Below, piece after piece: positions 62,728 through 64,000 of a DNA stretch of 64,000 nucleotides. The position numbers and the translations under genes were made by a program. The notes beneath the pieces were generated by a model, which was not told the origin of the DNA, made no database searches, and saw nothing but the letters and a program-made list of their open reading frames with translations. The stretch is from Mesorhizobium sp. B2-7-2 (GTDB lineage Bacteria; Pseudomonadota; Alphaproteobacteria; Rhizobiales; Rhizobiaceae), in contig NZ_VFTZ01000005.1 in the NCBI RefSeq assembly GCF_006440775.1, positions 124,001 to 188,000 of the forward strand. Reading direction: 5' to 3'. Position 1 is the stretch's first letter. Every line of letters starts with the position of its first letter.

Positions 62728-63180
62728 ATGGCCGGGCTTTATCTGGAAGAGTTTGTCGTCGGCCATGTCTTCCACCACACGCTGCGCAAGACCGTGACCG
62801 AGAGCGACAACATGCTGTTTTCGGCGATGACGCTCAACCCCCAGCCTTTGCACATCGATTTCGACTTCGCGGCGAAAACCGAGTGGGGCAAGCCATTGGT
62901 GAATTCGCTGTTCACGCTTGGCCTGATGATCGGCATTTCGGTGAATGACATCACCGTCGGCACCACGGTCGCCAATCTCGGCATGAAGGAAACGGTGTTC
63001 CCGCATCCCGTCTTTCACGGCGACACCATCCGGGTCGAGACGACGGTTGTGTCCGTGCGCGACTCCAAGTCGAAACCCGATCGCGGCATCGTCGAATTCG
63101 AGCATCGCGCCTACAATCAGAACGACATTCTTGTCGCCAAATGCACCAGGCAGGCGATGATGCTGAGGAAGGCGGCCTGA
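62728..63180 (+). CDS. MaoC family dehydratase
   Basis: A 150-residue hot-dog-fold dehydratase: HTLRKTVTESDNMLFSAMTL, NPQPLHIDFDFAAKTEWGKP, VNSLFTLGLMIGISVND, VFHGDTIRVETTVVSVRDSK. The Asp/His hydratase pair may be in TESDN and PLHID. The substrate is an enoyl- or mesaconyl-type CoA ester by family, not fixed by sequence. The last base of its stop is the first base of the next ATG, so it is coupled to a CoA-ester lyase. Confidence 0.88.
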   Translation: MAGLYLEEFVVGHVFHHTLRKTVTESDNMLFSAMTLNPQPLHIDFDFAAKTEWGKPLVNSLFTLGLMIGISVNDITVGTTVANLGMKETVFPHPVFHGDTIRVETTVVSVRDSKSKPDRGIVEFEHRAYNQNDILVAKCTRQAMMLRKAA

Positions 63181-64000
63181 TGCGCTCGCTGCTGTTCGTG
63201 CCCGGCGATTCCGAGCGCAAGCTGGAAAAGGGGTTCGAGGCCGGCGCCGACGTGATCATCGTCGATCTCGAGGATTCCGTTGCCGCCGCAAACAAGGGGG
63301 CGGCGCGCGCGACCGCGGCCGAGTTCATCTCGAGTCAAAGACACCGGACGGGTTCGGCCATCTATGTGCGGGTCAACGATCTTTCCACCGGCCTGACAGA
63401 CGCCGATCTCGCAGCGCTCGTCCTGGCGAAGCCCGACGGCATCATGCTGCCGAAGTCGAACAGCGGGCAGGACGTCCAGCAACTGGCGGCAAAGCTGCGA
63501 GTGCACGAGGCCGAGAACGGGCTGCCGGACGGCGCCATAAGAATCCTGCCGATCATCACCGAGACTGCGGCGGGGGTGCTGGCGGCGGCAAGCTATGCCG
63601 GCGCAAGCGCGCGGCTTGCCGGCCTGACCTGGGGTGCGGAGGATTTGTCGGCGGCTCTCGGCGCGCGCACGACCCGCGACGAGAGCGGCCGCTACACCGA
63701 CGTGTTTCGCCTGGCGCGGACCGTGACCATTCTGGCGGCCGGCGCAGCCGAAGTCGCCGCCATCGACACCGTCTTTCCCGATTTCCGCGATATGGCCGCC
63801 CTTGGGAAGGAATGCCGCGAGGCCGAGCGGGACGGCTTCACCGGCAAGATGGCGATCCATCCGGCACAGGTGCCGGTCATCAATGCCGCCTTCACGCCGT
63901 CCGCCGAAGCGGTCGCGCGATCGCGGGCGATCGTCGATGCCTTCGCGGCGGCGGGAAATCCGGGCGTCGTCGGCATCGACGGCAAGATGTACGACCGGCC
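63180..64000 (+). CDS. CitE-like CoA ester lyase, N-terminal part
   Basis: The first 273 residues of a HpcH/HpaI-type lyase of the CitE/malyl-CoA lyase-like group; the gene is cut by the right edge. Family features are MRSLLFVPGDSERKLEKGFE, ADVIIVDLEDSVA, IYVRVNDLSTGLTDADL, PIITETAAGVLAAASYA, GLTWGAEDLSAALGA and GFTGKMAIHPAQVPVINAAF. The preceding MaoC gene suggests a hydratase-lyase pair acting on CoA esters; the exact substrate is unknown. Confidence 0.88.
   Translation, partial: MRSLLFVPGDSERKLEKGFEAGADVIIVDLEDSVAAANKGAARATAAEFISSQRHRTGSAIYVRVNDLSTGLTDADLAALVLAKPDGIMLPKSNSGQDVQQLAAKLRVHEAENGLPDGAIRILPIITETAAGVLAAASYAGASARLAGLTWGAEDLSAALGARTTRDESGRYTDVFRLARTVTILAAGAAEVAAIDTVFPDFRDMAALGKECREAERDGFTGKMAIHPAQVPVINAAFTPSAEAVARSRAIVDAFAAAGNPGVVGIDGKMYDR

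Overview
The window is high-GC, densely coded alphaproteobacterial chromosome, most likely Mesorhizobium or a close Phyllobacteriaceae/Rhizobiales relative. The evidence is the divK-pleD pair, the tandem glycine riboswitch before gcvTHP, the rhizobial-type tad/cpa pilus cluster, alphaproteobacterial LexA boxes of the form GTTC-N7-GTTC, a DinB with an N-terminal Cys4 finger, and an intergenic dispersed repeat (47082-47182) that I recognise from Mesorhizobium-type genomes. The assignment is from recognition, not from a search. I see no rRNA, intact tRNA, insertion sequence, prophage or CRISPR array; this is mostly core genome with small accessory touches.

Layout. 1-4.7 kb: partial mfd behind sdhE, divergent recG, and a DUF502 membrane protein. 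4.7-5.4 kb: a HigB/HigA toxin-antitoxin pair with two operator palindromes. 5.4-9 kb: glmS and glmU (UDP-GlcNAc synthesis). 9-11 kb: an NTF2-like protein, ccdA and a small exported protein. 11.2-19.6 kb: a rightward block of topA, rnr, DUF983, a NUDIX hydrolase, an MFS transporter, a YqfO/CutA-like protein and an NTF2-like protein. 19.7-22.2 kb: rpmG with a strong terminator, then the cell-cycle signalling genes divK and pleD on the other strand. 22.4-28.6 kb: DUF3572, a HAD-like protein with a probable 3' frameshift, exported proteins, a GNAT, dinB and an EamA exporter. 28.6-34.3 kb: dnaE and pccA. 34.5-36.3 kb: frmA and gfa for glutathione-dependent formaldehyde removal. 36.4-42.3 kb: YaiI-type protein, DUF1345, a b-type cytochrome with a Tat-exported molybdopterin oxidoreductase, a GNAT, DUF3011, a solute-binding protein and a repeat-containing protein of unknown function.

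42.5-47.1 kb: a glycine riboswitch and gcvT-gcvH-gcvP. 47.2-56.5 kb: a diguanylate cyclase, then the leftward tad/cpa pilus machinery (cpaB, cpaC, small cpaD-like, cpaE, tadA, tadB, tadC and a TPR lipoprotein), without a pilin or prepilin peptidase gene. 56.7-64 kb: parE (with a LexA box), an FUSC exporter, a VOC protein, a DUF2336 protein, a MaoC dehydratase and a CoA-ester lyase cut by the right edge.

No clearly undescribed multi-gene system stands out. The items most worth checking are the two exact SOS boxes (dinB, parE), the paired operators of higBA, the Tat/lipobox molybdoenzyme with a non-MsrQ cytochrome partner, the degenerate tRNA-Phe-like sequence in the glmU leader, the 19-bp palindrome before topA, the HAD frameshift, and the internally repeated 334-residue protein.
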